Below, one piece after another: positions 45,890 through 56,925 of a stretch of DNA of 64,000 nt; within the stretch, counting starts at the first letter, position 1, and the number at the start of each line of letters is the position of its first letter. The position numbers and the translations under genes are program-made. The stretch is from Periplaneta americana. Its lineage: Eukaryota; Arthropoda; Insecta; Blattodea; Blattidae. The stretch is from positions 160,601,602-160,665,601 of the forward strand of contig NC_091132.1 in assembly GCF_040183065.1 (NCBI RefSeq). Reading direction: 5' to 3'. A model generated the notes under the pieces. It was not told the origin of the DNA. It saw only the letters and a program-made list of their open reading frames with translations, and ran no database searches.

Positions 45890-46380
45890 AATTTGATGCC
45901 TGGAATTCATAATAAAATGGACCACTTGCGAAAAGGTATTCTTTTGTTGGTGAGTGATTTAACATGGAATGACTCATATTGAAACTTCCATTGCAGATAA
46001 TTTCAGCTTCGTCACTAAACAAAATGGACCAATGCAACACAAGATCACTATTTATCCAAGCAAAAAACTTCATCAGTGTAGCATTGTCCTCTGGCTGTAG
46101 ATGTTGAACTCGCTGTAAATGATAAGAATACATTCTCATGTAATTCAATATATCCACATTCTCTTTTCACGAACATCCAGTCATCTGGATATCTGGTGGT
46201 ATTTGTGAGTGGCTTTGTTGTACCATACGAAGAATATTTTCGCGTTCTTCTTTTTTAATTTTAGCAACTACATGCTCATATGCCATCGCAGCATTAGGTA
46301 CTGAACCAGTATCCCTCAGTGATTGAAACATGCGAAACAGTACACCATGTGACAGCATTCTGTGATATGTAAGTTTTGTT
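45890..46380 (-). pseudogene. Mariner-superfamily transposase fragment
   Basis: The minus strand reads YHLQRVQHLQPEDNATLMKF, then HWSILFSDEAEIICNGSFN with the first catalytic Asp. Upstream, in another frame, RMFQSLRDTGSVPNA resembles the helix-turn-helix part. The pattern (YH.QRVQ.L...D...R..F..W.......IL.SDEA.F...G..N..N) is that of the DUF4817-type mariner family, as in 24916-25995 and 8127-8973. The C-terminal part is absent. Confidence 0.75.
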
Positions 46381-46884
46381 TAAATCCGTCCACAGCTTTC
46401 CTAGCATTCCTGTGAGAAAATCAGTACACATATATCATATCTGCATACTCGATATTTGTAAACTGAAATATCATTTTTGCTAACCACATGCAGTGGATGA
46501 CAGTGACTCACTACGACTATGGTGATCTTGCTTTTGTTATCGTTGTTGCGTTATCGCTGAGCCTGACCCTGTCACAAGACCCTGCATCACTGCTATCAAG
46601 TGTACAGCCAGCTGTAACACACGTAGCTCGTGAGGAAAGTTCACAAGGTCGTGATACAGAAGAAAGAACTGGAATCTTAACGAAAAATATTCAAAATCGG
46701 ATCACTGTAAATATGATAATTTTCTTTAGAATGATATCAGAAATCAGATCTTCGTAAATCTTCCCACATAGCAACACATACTGTTGTAGCAGAAATCTGG
46801 TGGCTATGTTTACAGAATCTGTTGTGTTAGTGGTTGTATGGATGAGCATATTAAATATTTTCCTGTTTGTAAGTCTGCGTTTCT
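46381..46884. other. No gene seen
   Basis: Short frames without motifs. Confidence 0.5.
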
Positions 46885-46986
46885 CAAAACTCATGGACAA
46901 GCAATACTAGTCTGTACAGTATTATTATTAGTTTATTTTACAAGTTTGTGTTGCTGCAAACTACAAGGGTAAAGTAGTAGTTACTA

Positions 46987-48120
46987 GTTCACAGACTAGT
47001 AGTATTGGTCGATTTTACCAGTTCATAAGTGATTGTTTCTCAAAATGCTAATCTAGTTGATTATACTAGTATTCAACAGGAATATTCCTACAAGACTTTA
47101 AAGACTTGTGATTTGTATATTATTAGTTACCAGTGACAACCTTTCTCAGATAATCGAAACAAAATATTGTAGTTATTTCTTTTTAATATGTGGTTTAGTG
47201 TTTCCGATTGAAGTGATGACGTTATTGTGAGAAGAGCTAAAACTATATCGAGAAAGAACAATTATTATTCCTTTATGGGAGCATTGTTTAAATATAATAA
47301 ACGGTTTAAATAAATGTGGTTTAGTGATTTCGATTGAAGTAGTAAAGAAGTTGTTGTGAGAAGAGCTAAAACTATATCGAGAAAGAACAATTATTATTCC
47401 AATGCCATCTGGTTTTTCTGTCCTAGACCAGCAACACTTGCAGAATTTTTTCCTAATAATCTAATACCAATTCATCAACTGCAGTAATGTTTGCTGGCTT
47501 TCCTCCTCCACTGCCTGTTCTTCTGACGCTGTCAACTTTAGCCTACAAATTAAATATAAAACGACAATAATTTATCAATATATCAAATTTAAAAAAAAAA
47601 ATGCGTATTTTTCATCAAGTCATAAGCGGCATTCATGTCGGCAATATACACACTAGCTATATAACATCTACTGTGAACTGATACTTATCGAAGTTGCTTT
47701 CTTATTGTCGGGCCAATAAGTGTCCCTAACGTGTGCATAATCTTTGTTCTGAGGTATCAGTTCTATAAAATTTTTTGTCCATTCGTGTACTTATCAGTTT
47801 TTGTTCATATGCTTCATTAATCATATTGAGTATAGTTAATTTGCTTTCAATTCATGGAATTTCACCGAAAAGAGAAATTGAAACCAAAACAAACAACTTA
47901 GCTTTCTAACCTCAAATAATAATACTTACCAATGACTATAAACAAATGAACTCAATCAGCTGACTAGTGAAAGAGATCATGTGACTAGTGAAAAATTGTC
48001 ACAAGTTACTAGACTGGTGAAATAGTTTGAGAAACAGAATCTACTAGAGCTTGTGAAATATACTCTGGTAACTAGTAACTGGTGAACTACTAAACTAGTA
48101 TTTTTGAGAAACAGGCCCCA
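46987..48120 (-). mobile_element. Harbinger-like unit, copy 1 of a tandem pair
   Basis: Copy 1 (1134 bp) and copy 2 (48121-49146) match from GTTCACAGACTAGT to GAGAAACAGGC. The right end, inverted, reads GGGGCCTGTTTCTCAAAAAT, of the GGGCCTGTTTC type I associate with PIF/Harbinger elements. The left side has TGTTTCTCAAAATGCTA. The minus strand has a decayed frame: QNKDYAHVRDTYWPDNKKAT, then after an intron-like gap AKVDSVRRTGSGGGKPANIT. That recalls the Myb/SANT-like accessory protein of Harbinger elements. Within copy 1 a block of about 126 bp (from 47187) is repeated. Confidence 0.55.
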
Positions 48121-49146
48121 GTTCACAGACTAGTAATATTGGTCGATTTCACCAGTTCATAAGTGATTCTGTTTCTCAAAATGCTAATCTAGTTGATTAT
48201 ACTAGTATTCAACAGGAATATTGCTAAAGACTCTAAAGACTGGTGATTCCTATATTATCAGTTACCAGTGACAACCTTTCTCAGATAATAAAACAAAATA
48301 TTACGGTTATGTGGTTTCGTGATTCTGATTGAAGTGATGAAGTTGTTATGAGAAGAGCTAAAACTATATAGAGAAAGAACAAATATTATTCCTTTAAAGG
48401 AGCATTTTCCTAATAATCTAATACCAATTCATCAACTGCAGTAATTTTTGCTGGCTTTCCTCTTCCACTGCCAGTTCTTCTGACATTGTCAATTTTAGCC
48501 TACAAATGAAATACAAAACGACACTAATTTATGAATAGATCAAACGTAAAACTGAAAAAAAAAAATAACCATTTTTTTCAAATCATAAGTGGCATCCATG
48601 TCGCCAGTAGACTCACTTGCTACATAATGTGTTCATGTTATGATACTGTGAACATGAATTGGTACTCGTCAAAGTTGCTTTCTTAATGTTGGGCCAATAA
48701 GTGTCCCTAACGTATGCATAATCTCTGTTCTGAAGTATCAGTTCCATAGCCTCACTTATTACAATTTTTTTTGTGCAGTCGTTTACTTTATCATTTTTGT
48801 TATTATGCTTGAAAACGCACCGAATGATATATCCTTTGATTCATTAATCATATTGAGTATAGTTAATTTGCTTTCAATTGATGGAATTTCAAGAGAAGAG
48901 AGAAGTAAGAACCAAAACACAAACAACTTAGCCTTCTAACCTCAAATAACAATACCTACCAATGGCTGTAAACAAATGAACTCAATTAGCTGACTAGTGA
49001 AAGAGATCATGTGACTAGTGAAAAATTGTCACAAGTTACTAGACTGGTGAAATAGTTTGAGAAACAGAATCTACTAGAGCTTGTGAAATATACTCTGGTA
49101 ACTAGTAACTGGTGAACTACTAAACTAGTATTTTTGAGAAACAGGC
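48121..49146 (-). mobile_element. Harbinger-like unit, copy 2 of a tandem pair
   Basis: Same structure as copy 1, without the 126-bp internal repeat. The minus strand reads MELILQNRDYAYVRDTYWPN and AKIDNVRRTGSGRGKPAKIT. The protein text is conserved between the copies while the rest has drifted, which supports a once-real coding sequence. Confidence 0.55.
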
Positions 49147-49656
49147 AATGCCTGCTCTAGTGTTTACATTGCCCCGTACAAAAAGACAAATTGCCGCTCT
49201 GTTAAACATATACTTTTGTAAAATATATCTTTTATTTAAATAAAAATCAAATGGTTTTAAATTCTAATAAGAATATAATATATTTAAACGCCGGAACAAC
49301 GTTGTATATCACTTTTTGGCGAAATTGAGTTGTCAGTGTAGAAATGTTGTACATCAAGACTAGAATTCACTGATGCAAGCAGTATGTTGCTATGCCATCT
49401 GTTGTTAATTTTGTAGAATTTAAAAAAATCAGCCTCTCTGGAACAACATTTTATAGCATTACAATATGGTGGAAGTGAATAACATTATCGCCGCTGCCTC
49501 ATGCTTAACATGTCAGCATCATACAATAACGTGCAGTGTGCTTTTAAAACATAATTTTGCCGAACGATTGTTGCTCTGTAGGTTTCACTCTAAGCATCAC
49601 GTCACGTCTACTTCCTCGATAAGAATAAGCACTAGTTTGTTATATTGTTAAATGGC

Positions 49657-49731
<75 letters not shown>
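49657..49731. repeat. ATT microsatellite
   Basis: About 25 ATT units, immediately before a LINE fragment. Confidence 0.95.
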
Positions 49732-49732
<1 letters not shown>

Positions 49733-49734
49733 GC

Positions 49735-50338
49735 GGTCGAAACTCGAATATGCATCTGTAGTTTGGAACTCGATTACAACTACGGACTCGGCTAAATTAG
49801 AAAATATACAAAGAAAATTTATATCCTTATGTTCATTCAGATTTCTGCCCATTAATTCTGGGTATAGTTATGAGAGAAAATGTGAATATTTTAATTGTCA
49901 AAATCTATATGCTAGACGCCATGAGCTAGATTATCTGTTCTTTTGTAAAGTCCTCAAAGGTGATATATCCTGTGACTCTTTCTTAAACAATATTACCTTA
50001 CGTATTCCAACAAAAGATATGAGAGCCCACAAACTTTTCTTATTAGAAATTCGAAATTTCTTTCACCAGTCTCCAGATGCATTAAAAATGCCAACATGCA
50101 TGGCTGCGAATTCGATCCCTTCAATGTATAGACTTTGTTTGCTCTTGGCAATGATTTATCATTTATGTATTCTTTTAGGCAGTATACTCAATTAACATTG
50201 TCTCATAGTATTCTTAGTTATCCATTCATCGTCATTATTGTAATTGTAATTATATTTATGTGTAATAATTATTTTTGTTTTATGTTTTTGTTATATTTGT
50301 GCTGAACTGTAATTGGCCACTGGCTGTTGTACAGCACA

Positions 50339-50370
<32 letters not shown>
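49735..50370 (+). pseudogene. LINE 3' fragment (5'-truncated insertion)
   Basis: Reads RSKLEYASVVWNS-type text (KLEYASVVWNSITTTDSAKL), ENIQRKFISLC and RRHELDYLFFCKVLKGD over about 150 codons open in one frame, then a non-coding end with AAATAAATAAAT at about 50341-50368. Similar to the C-terminal part of 13295-13940 and 41600-42230. Confidence 0.85.
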
Positions 50371-50714
50371 ATTATTATTTCATATACGAGTACGTTGACA
50401 TTCTTAACTCTTAATAATAACTCTTTAATAATAATTTTTAATCACATACCTTAATGTTCGTCCTCAGCACAAGACATTGCAAGCTCGGATTTAGTCCACG
50501 TGGATTAGACAAGTAGGTGTCATTTAATAATGGAAGCAGCTTATTGATTGCAATATTGAAATTGAGGCAAGTGATTGGAGCGGCGACATAAGAAATTGAA
50601 AACAATAATACAATTAAATTTCAAACACCTACCGAATGTTATGCATGAGGCCGCTCAAAGACCTGCCAAATGTTAACCATGAGAGCGCGGCGATAATATC
50701 TTTCTCCAAGTGCA

Positions 50715-53290
50715 CTAAAAGCGAGTAATAAAGGGAAGAAACGTAAAGTGAACGCCGAAAAATGGAATTGTAATTTAAGGAAAATCCTAAAGAATGGTGG
50801 CAAACCATACTTCGAAAAAAAGGAATACAGTTCGAAGAGAAATCGCATCCAATTGAGGTAAGTGGAAGAACGTTGTATATCAATCATGTGCTACCATTGT
50901 ATGTTTTTTCTTTGTTTCGTTCTATTTGGTGAAATTAATTAATTATGTTTCTTACAAAGCTACATAACATCTTGTCTGTATAGATACGACTATAATACAA
51001 TGAAAAACAGGATGTGAATAATAACAATTAACTAGAACTAAGTTAATATAGGTTAGGTATCTTTGATTTTTCTATTAGCTTTTCATATATTTTGATCCAG
51101 AGCATTTTATCACTTTTTAGATAGACGTTTTAAACTCCGTAGTAATTGCCCTTAGTTGTATTATTTTATCTTATATTACAGGGGCGTCCATACAACCCTA
51201 AAGGATGCTTCAAGCGGAGTTGTGCTGTGCTTTCCAGTCAACAAAAAATGGCATTATTTGACGAGTTCTATGGCTTCGACTACAATGAGCAGTCCCATTT
51301 CCTGTATAAGTGCGTTCAGATTATGGAACCAGTGAAAATACGAGGAAATAACTGATGAAACCTTAAGAAGAAAATGTACTTTCAGGTATTTCATTACAGT
51401 GGACCATAACCAAATTGAATTGCATGATATATTTTCTGTAACATCACGAAGATTACAAGTTCTTCAGGGTAAAATGAAAGAAGGAATTCAAATTCCCACA
51501 GATAAGCGTGGTAAACACACAAACCGCCCACATGCTGTCTCTGATAAGTTGAGAGATATGATAAAGGTACTCATTGACACTTTTCCTAGACAAATGTCAC
51601 TACAGCCGTAAGCAAACTGATTCTCAATATTTAGCTGCAGACTTAAATGTGTGCAAGTGTATAGATTATTTAAGACAAAATATCCTGATATTAATGTAAG
51701 CAAAGATTTTTATAGATGTTTTCAGATAATAATTTAATTTGTCATTTGGTGTTCCACGGTCCAACACATGTAAATATTGTGAGCAATTATTTATTAAGCT
51801 AGCTGCAGCTGATACCGATGAACAAATCAAGGCCATTCAGGTTAAGAGTGATCTCCATCATTGTAAAGCTGAGGCAGCTTACGGAATGCTGAAAAGGGAC
51901 ACAGATTTAGCTAATACAAATGAAAATGTTATGATTTTACATAAAGATTTACAGCAGGTTTTGTCGTGTCCCACTTTAAAACATTTCAGTCAGGTTCGAG
52001 GCACAGGAACAACAGCCCGCTGAAGTCCACGCAGAAAAATACAGAATTTATGAGCCCACAGTTCCATTCTATTTGGAGAAATATCACCTCACCTCCATTG
52101 AAGTAGTTGGGCTAATGGTTGGCACTAGGGGCACAATACCTCGCCTCTTTGTCAGTTTCTGCAAGAAGTTCCAGCTGAACAACGACTTCATTCGTGATGT
52201 TTCCCTTACTGCTATCAGAGGATCACTTGCCATTTTAAAATACCACCTGTACTTTGTTCCCTAAAAAGGAAGAACTTTTGTTTGAACGTCTAATCCATTT
52301 GTTTATTACGTTTAGGCCTGTTATATGTATGCTATTGTCATTCCTGTACTCAATTTCCCTTTCTTGTTCGTTCCCCACATCTCTCTTTTGTGGTCTGTTT
52401 TTGTTTTCACTCTGTGTGTTATGCTTTGTCCAATGAGGCAGTCCTATTATTGGGAAAGCTGAAAGAGTGTCTTTCTATATATATATGGGTAAAGGAGAGG
52501 CCACAATGTACCTGTGGCATGAATGTCTAGCAAAGCGAGGATCAGCTGAGGTTGCATCTTGCATGTTAAATTATATTATAGATACATTTGAAGCAGTATC
52601 TCCTAATCAGGAAAGAAAACTCATTGTGTGGTCAGAACTTTGCATAGGACAGAATAATAATTGGAGAATGATTGCATTTTACAGATATTTAATACATACA
52701 GTTATTTTTCTCAAATTGAGCAAACATTTCTGATCTCAGTGCACAGTTTTTTTGCCCTGCGACCGAGATTTTGCTCTTATAGAAAAAAAAAAAGAAAAGA
52801 ATTGCTGATATAATAATACCAGGCGAATGGAAATATGTAATAGGTGAGGCATGTGTAGTAAGCTCTTTCACTGATAAAGAGATGGATCAGTCAGACTTTT
52901 TAGACTTGAGTCAGATAGAATCAGACATGCAACAGAATCCTGAACTGAAAATACCTCATGTAATGTGGTTAAAGCTTAGTTCAGATGTTTTTTTTTTTTA
53001 GTGGGTTATTTTGCGACACTTTATCAACATCTTAGGTTATTTAGCGTCTGAATGAGAAGAAGGTGATAATGCCGGTGAAATGAGTCCGAGGTCCAGCACC
53101 GAAAGTTACCCAGCATTTGCTCATATTGGGTTGAGGAAAAACCCCGGAAAAATCTTCAACCAGGTAATTTGCTCCGACCGGGAATCGAACCCGGGCCACC
53201 TGGTTTCGCGGCCAGATGCGCTAGCCATTACTCCACAGGCGTGGACAGTTCAGATGTTCCAGAGACAATTTTTGTGAGGGCTACAGTTAT
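50715..53290 (+). pseudogene. Transposase of the 5.7 kb element, exon-like pieces, broken
   Basis: Pieces in order: KRKVNAEKWNCNLRKILKNG GKPYFEKKE (50730-50850, ending before GTAAGT); CFKRSCAVLSSQQK..LFDEFY (51181-51355); DIFSVTSRRLQVLQGK and RGKHTNRPHAVS (51400-51600); HYSRKQTDSQYLAADLN (51600-51650); FGVPRSNTCKYCEQL (51740-51790); LHKDLQQVLSCPTL (51945-51980); MYLWHECLAKRGSAEVASCM and IVWSELCIGQNNNWRM (52500-52680); HSFLPCDRDFALIEK (52740-52785). The layout (basic start, C-rich finger, FG-P....C..C, D-x-Q-Q, GQNN, DRDF..IE) belongs to a transposase family seen widely in arthropods and fish. Stops, frameshifts and a SINE at 52990 inactivate it. Confidence 0.75.
52990..53246 (-). repeat. SINE family 1, copy C, inside the transposase
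   Basis: Inverse of the family 1 sequence. The perfect 12-bp target duplication is AGTTCAGATGTT (52978-52989 and 53247-53258). Removing the SINE joins LKLSSDV to PETIFVRATV in the transposase. Confidence 0.92.
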
Positions 53291-53469
53291 AGCATCGCTA
53301 CTCCCTCTAGAACATAGATGAACATCATGCCTCACTTAAGAATTAGTGCCACACTTACCTTCACAGACTTTATCGCTCTGAGTGACATCATCTTCATAGT
53401 CCCCGTTCCTCCCTCACGCAGCTCCTTGGCATGGGCAGGTTCTATATCAGTTTCATAACCAATATCAGT

Positions 53470-54100
53470 GGTGGCATAATGACATTATCAAAGCAGTGTG
53501 TACACATTAGAAAACGATTATTTCATGAGAAATGGGAGGAAGAGTTTTTTTGCTGTTTAGAAGGGGAGAACATACGATGCATGTTATGATCGAAAATCCT
53601 ATTAGGCATTAATAAATTTAATATACAACGACATTGTTGTTTATGTCATAAAGAACATGCTGAATTAGAAGGTAAGACAAATTAAATGTTATTTTTCGTA
53701 CTATTCCGAAACAAATTTATGATCTTAACATTTGCGTAGTATACTAAATACGACATTATATCTTAAACACGCTGCATTGAAAGGTACGAGGAATTAAATG
53801 TTTTTTGTACGTATTATTTCCAAAAGAAATTTATAAAAAAAATATCAAATGTGCGTAGAAAACGAAATATGATTTTCTGAAATTATTTTAGGTCGAGAAC
53901 ATGCAAATCTATTAAGTAATCTTGATAAACGCCAGAATATTAAAGAAAATAAACGTAGACAACGTGATGGAATATTATTGGCTAGTTACGCAATTTCTCG
54001 CCTGTGATTTAAATCAATTCAATGATGGAGAAATAGTAAAGAGGTTTATGATTAAAGCTACCGAATTAATTTGCCAAATTGAATAAAAGTTTTCGAGACT
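53470..54100 (+). pseudogene. hAT-type transposase N-terminal piece
   Basis: Frames give RKRLFHEKWEEEFFCCLEGE, then INKFNIQRHCCLCHKEHAEL EG up to a GTAAGA donor-like site. After an acceptor-like TTTTAG at 53892 comes GREHANLLSNLDKRQNIKEN, then ILLASYAISRL and DGEIVKRFMIKATEL in broken frames. This pattern (W...YFF...C..C; N..RH....H; ASY.I...I.....F..GE..K..M..A.E) is that of GTF2IRD2-like hAT transposases. One expected cysteine is lost. Confidence 0.7.
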
Positions 54101-55149
54101 CACATTAACCAAGCACTTTCCTAATAATTTGCCATGACCGCCTTAGCGATTACGATAATTTGACGCAGGTCAGAGCAGTTTATATTTCCCATCCTACTCT
54201 GCAGTCTCTTCTCCAAATAAACTATTTCAAATCGAGTGCCTTACATAACCGAAAATTGTGCCGCCCATGTATGCTCTAGAAGAAGAAACGGGATAACCAG
54301 GCACATATTAGTTTCCCCAAACCAACTGTAAATTTCCTTCCATTGTACTCAGAATGGCTCCATATTTCAGCTGAGAAAAAAAAAAAAAGGATCTAATAGC
54401 TGTGAGTGAATATCTCAAGCCATGTTATCATGGATTTTATGAATCATTTCCAACAAAATAAAAAATACTGAACGTAGATTCTAAAATACCCCCCAATTGC
54501 TTTAGGCCTAGATACTGTATAAACTAATTTGTGGTATTTTCTTTGAATGATCGCTATTCTTTTATTTTCATAGTTTAATTCATATAAGTTTTTGTTTAAT
54601 TGATATAATTACAAAAATCATGCCAGTCTGGGCATATGGTGGAAAAGACCAATTGTCTTTAACTTCAATTTTTTATTGTCTCATTGAAAAATTTCTGTAT
54701 GGCATTTTATTGTAGGTGTAAATATGATTATATTTGTGTGTAAAATGTGATAATAAAATGATTTTGATATACAACGTTTTGTGTATCTTATTGATATCCA
54801 ACATTATTCCAGGGAAACTATAGGTTTTGGCTTCTTGTATGAGAAATATGAAAACCTGAAAGTGACAAATTATCTGAGGTAAGACGAAAAGTGCTTAAAA
54901 ACATTTTCTGGCCAATATAAGGTAAAATTTAAATGTTTTATACGTGCTATATATTTTTTTTAATTCCTGTAAAGTTGTGAAAAGTGATATACGACGCTGT
55001 TCCAGGAAACCCTTCAAAGATACATTTGTAACATAAAATTTACAGTCAAGTAGTACAAAACAGTAATAATTAAAAAGTACCTGTACCCAGTTACAAAATG
55101 TTAAGCAGATTCTTTTTTAATGCTTATGCTATTACGAAAATTTATATCC

Positions 55150-55480
55150 TATAAAAACTGAACGAAAGTAACATCAACTATGCCAAAATCACAAACTTTT
55201 TTTTCATCCCTTTTAATTCTGCAATTTTTTTTACTGTCTCTTTTAAGTTAATTTGATCCGCAATTTCATGCACAGTTGCCAAAATGGCCAAAACATTAAG
55301 ACGATTTTGCATGGTAGTGAAACGTAAGTAGTTGTTAATTAATTTTAATTTAGAGAAACTCCTTTCTGTATTTGTTACAGTTATTGGTATAATCAGCAAT
55401 ATTCTTACGGAAACACTGAGGTTTAGGGCAAAATTTAACATTGTTATTAATCTTAGCATGTAGGTTTTCACAGCCGGTGT
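55150..55480 (-). pseudogene. hAT-type transposase C-terminal piece
   Basis: 97 codons on the minus strand. ILLIIPITVTNTERSFSKLK LINNYLR then NRLNVLAILATVHEIADQI match the hAT C-terminal dimerisation region (P.T.A..ERSFS.L...K..LR...... RL..L.....). It lies just outside the 5.7 kb element and reads the other way from 53470-54100, so it is a separate copy. Confidence 0.85.
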
Positions 55481-55614
55481 CTAGTTGAAATGGATCTTCC
55501 GGGCTAAGATGCCGTGGTCTACTGGTGGTCCATATAATATTAGGGTGAACAGATTCACATCAATAGAAAAGAGGATACAGAGCTTCAAAAAGGACATTTT
55601 TCGAAAAAAGAGGA

Positions 55615-56270
55615 CAAAAATATGTACTTAGATTTAGGCTTATACCTGCATTATACTATAAATTACGTCAATATCTGTTTTCTTACAAAATATTTACAGT
55701 ACAGATTTAGACTTACATCATACTTAAAAGTATATTGTCCACACCTGTGGAGTAACGGTTAGCACATCTGGCCGCGAAACCAGGTAGCCTGGGTCCGATT
55801 CCTGGTCGGGGCAAGTTACCTAGTTGAGGTTTTTTCCTGGGTTTTTCCTCAACCCAATATGAGCAAATGCTGGGTAACTTTCGTTGTTGGACCCCGGACT
55901 CATTTCACTGGCATTATCACCTTCAGCTCATTCAGACTCTAAATAACCTAAGATGTTGACAAAGCGTCGTAAAATAACCTACTAAAAAAAAAATAAAAGT
56001 CTGTTAATATTAGAAAATAATTGTGATGGAACTTAACAATAAGATTTTACAGTTCGCTACATATGAAAGTCAAGGGAACTATAGTTATTGCAGAGGATAG
56101 AAAATATCTATTTGGATTTAGGCTTAGATCTATATTATACTTAAAATTATGTCAGTATCTGTTTTATTACAGCATATGTACGATAAAACTTAATAATATA
56201 AAATGATTTTACAGTTAACTACATATGAAAGCCAAGGGAACTATAATTATTACCAAAATACATAAAAAGA
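55615..56270. repeat. Short diverged tandem repeats, host of SINE copy D
   Basis: The phrases GGATTTAGGCTTA.A.CT.. ATTATACT and GTCA.TATCTGTTTT.TTACA recur from about 55630, and partly from 55703 and 56113. GATTTTACAGTT..CTACAT ATGAAAG.CAAGGGAACTAT occurs at about 56044 and 56204. SINE copy D interrupts the middle unit only. Confidence 0.6.
55737..55996 (+). repeat. SINE family 1, copy D
   Basis: Same head (B box slightly changed, GGTCCGATTCC) and body as copy A. AAAAGT occurs on both sides as a probable short target duplication. Confidence 0.88.
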
Positions 56271-56842
56271 CCGCATAAAATATGAATTTAATATTACTTT
56301 GTAAGAAAAGTGAGTTATGATCGTTGGCATAGAGTATATTCCGTCGATGCTGCTGCCATGGCATCTACAGGCAAATTACTTGAAAAAGGCGTCAAATCTG
56401 ATAATTTCAAAATATCAGGCATATCTACAAGTTACGAAAAGGAGGACATTTCTTGATTTTTTTTTTAATCTGCCCAGATCCTGGACAAAGAGCCAAAACA
56501 GAAGACATGTCCGTACAATAGAGCTCGTCTGGTCATCCTATATAATATAACATTTGTGAAAGTGTGCGCCCCTTCTGTATTGTGGTGAAACAAAAAAATC
56601 CTTAAACATTGCGAAGCTGATGTGGTTCGTTATTGGTAATGAAGCAGATCTGTTCTTATAGTATAAGTTAAAATCTTAAAGCATTAGAAACAGAAAATCC
56701 CTATGAAATATGAGGTCAAAAATCTGTCTTTGTCTTACTGAAATTTGTGTTTGTATTCAGAAGGATTTTGAAGTAAGTATATGGCATAATTCAAGTGTAG
56801 AGCTGCCTCACGTTTCTGTGCTATTCCGTCTTTATATTTCAG
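56271..56842. other. End of gene 2 intron 2, no gene seen
   Basis: Ends in the acceptor TTTATATTTCAG at 56842. Confidence 0.55.
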
Positions 56843-56925
56843 GAAGAGTTATATCACCTGGACACAGTAAAGGACGAGCTGAAAGTGGAAGTTACGGCAG
56901 AGGAGAATGAGATTTTGACCGATAG
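56843..56925 (+). CDS. Gene 2 exon 3
   Basis: 83 nt, phase 0 in and two bases (AG) out, exactly like gene 1 exon 3. It encodes EELYHLDTVKDELKVEV and an acidic end. VKDE (86-89) and LKVE (90-93) fit psi-K-x-E. The donor reads GTATTG, and those bases belong to the tail of a LINE inserted here; gene 1 has GTGAGT at this position. The finger exon that should follow is not in the remaining 7 kb. Gene 2 is therefore either incomplete in this window or truncated. Confidence 0.8.

Larger units (their letters stand above)
49290..55006 (+). mobile_element. DNA transposon, 5.7 kb, 4-bp target duplication AAAC, invaded by others
   Basis: The ends GCCGGAACAACGTTGTATAT and, inverted, CCTGGAACAGCGTCGTATAT pair for about 28 bp. 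AAAC flanks both sides (49286-49289, 55007-55010). Variants of GTTGTATATC recur near both ends (49338, 50873, 54765), like subterminal repeats. It carries a broken transposase of the same family as the 10048-13290 element and contains a LINE fragment, a microsatellite, SINE 1 copy C and hAT sequence. Confidence 0.75.

Noticed and set aside
49640-49852. Frame with a poly-asparagine stretch
   Set aside because: Reverse translation of the ATT microsatellite running into LINE sequence.
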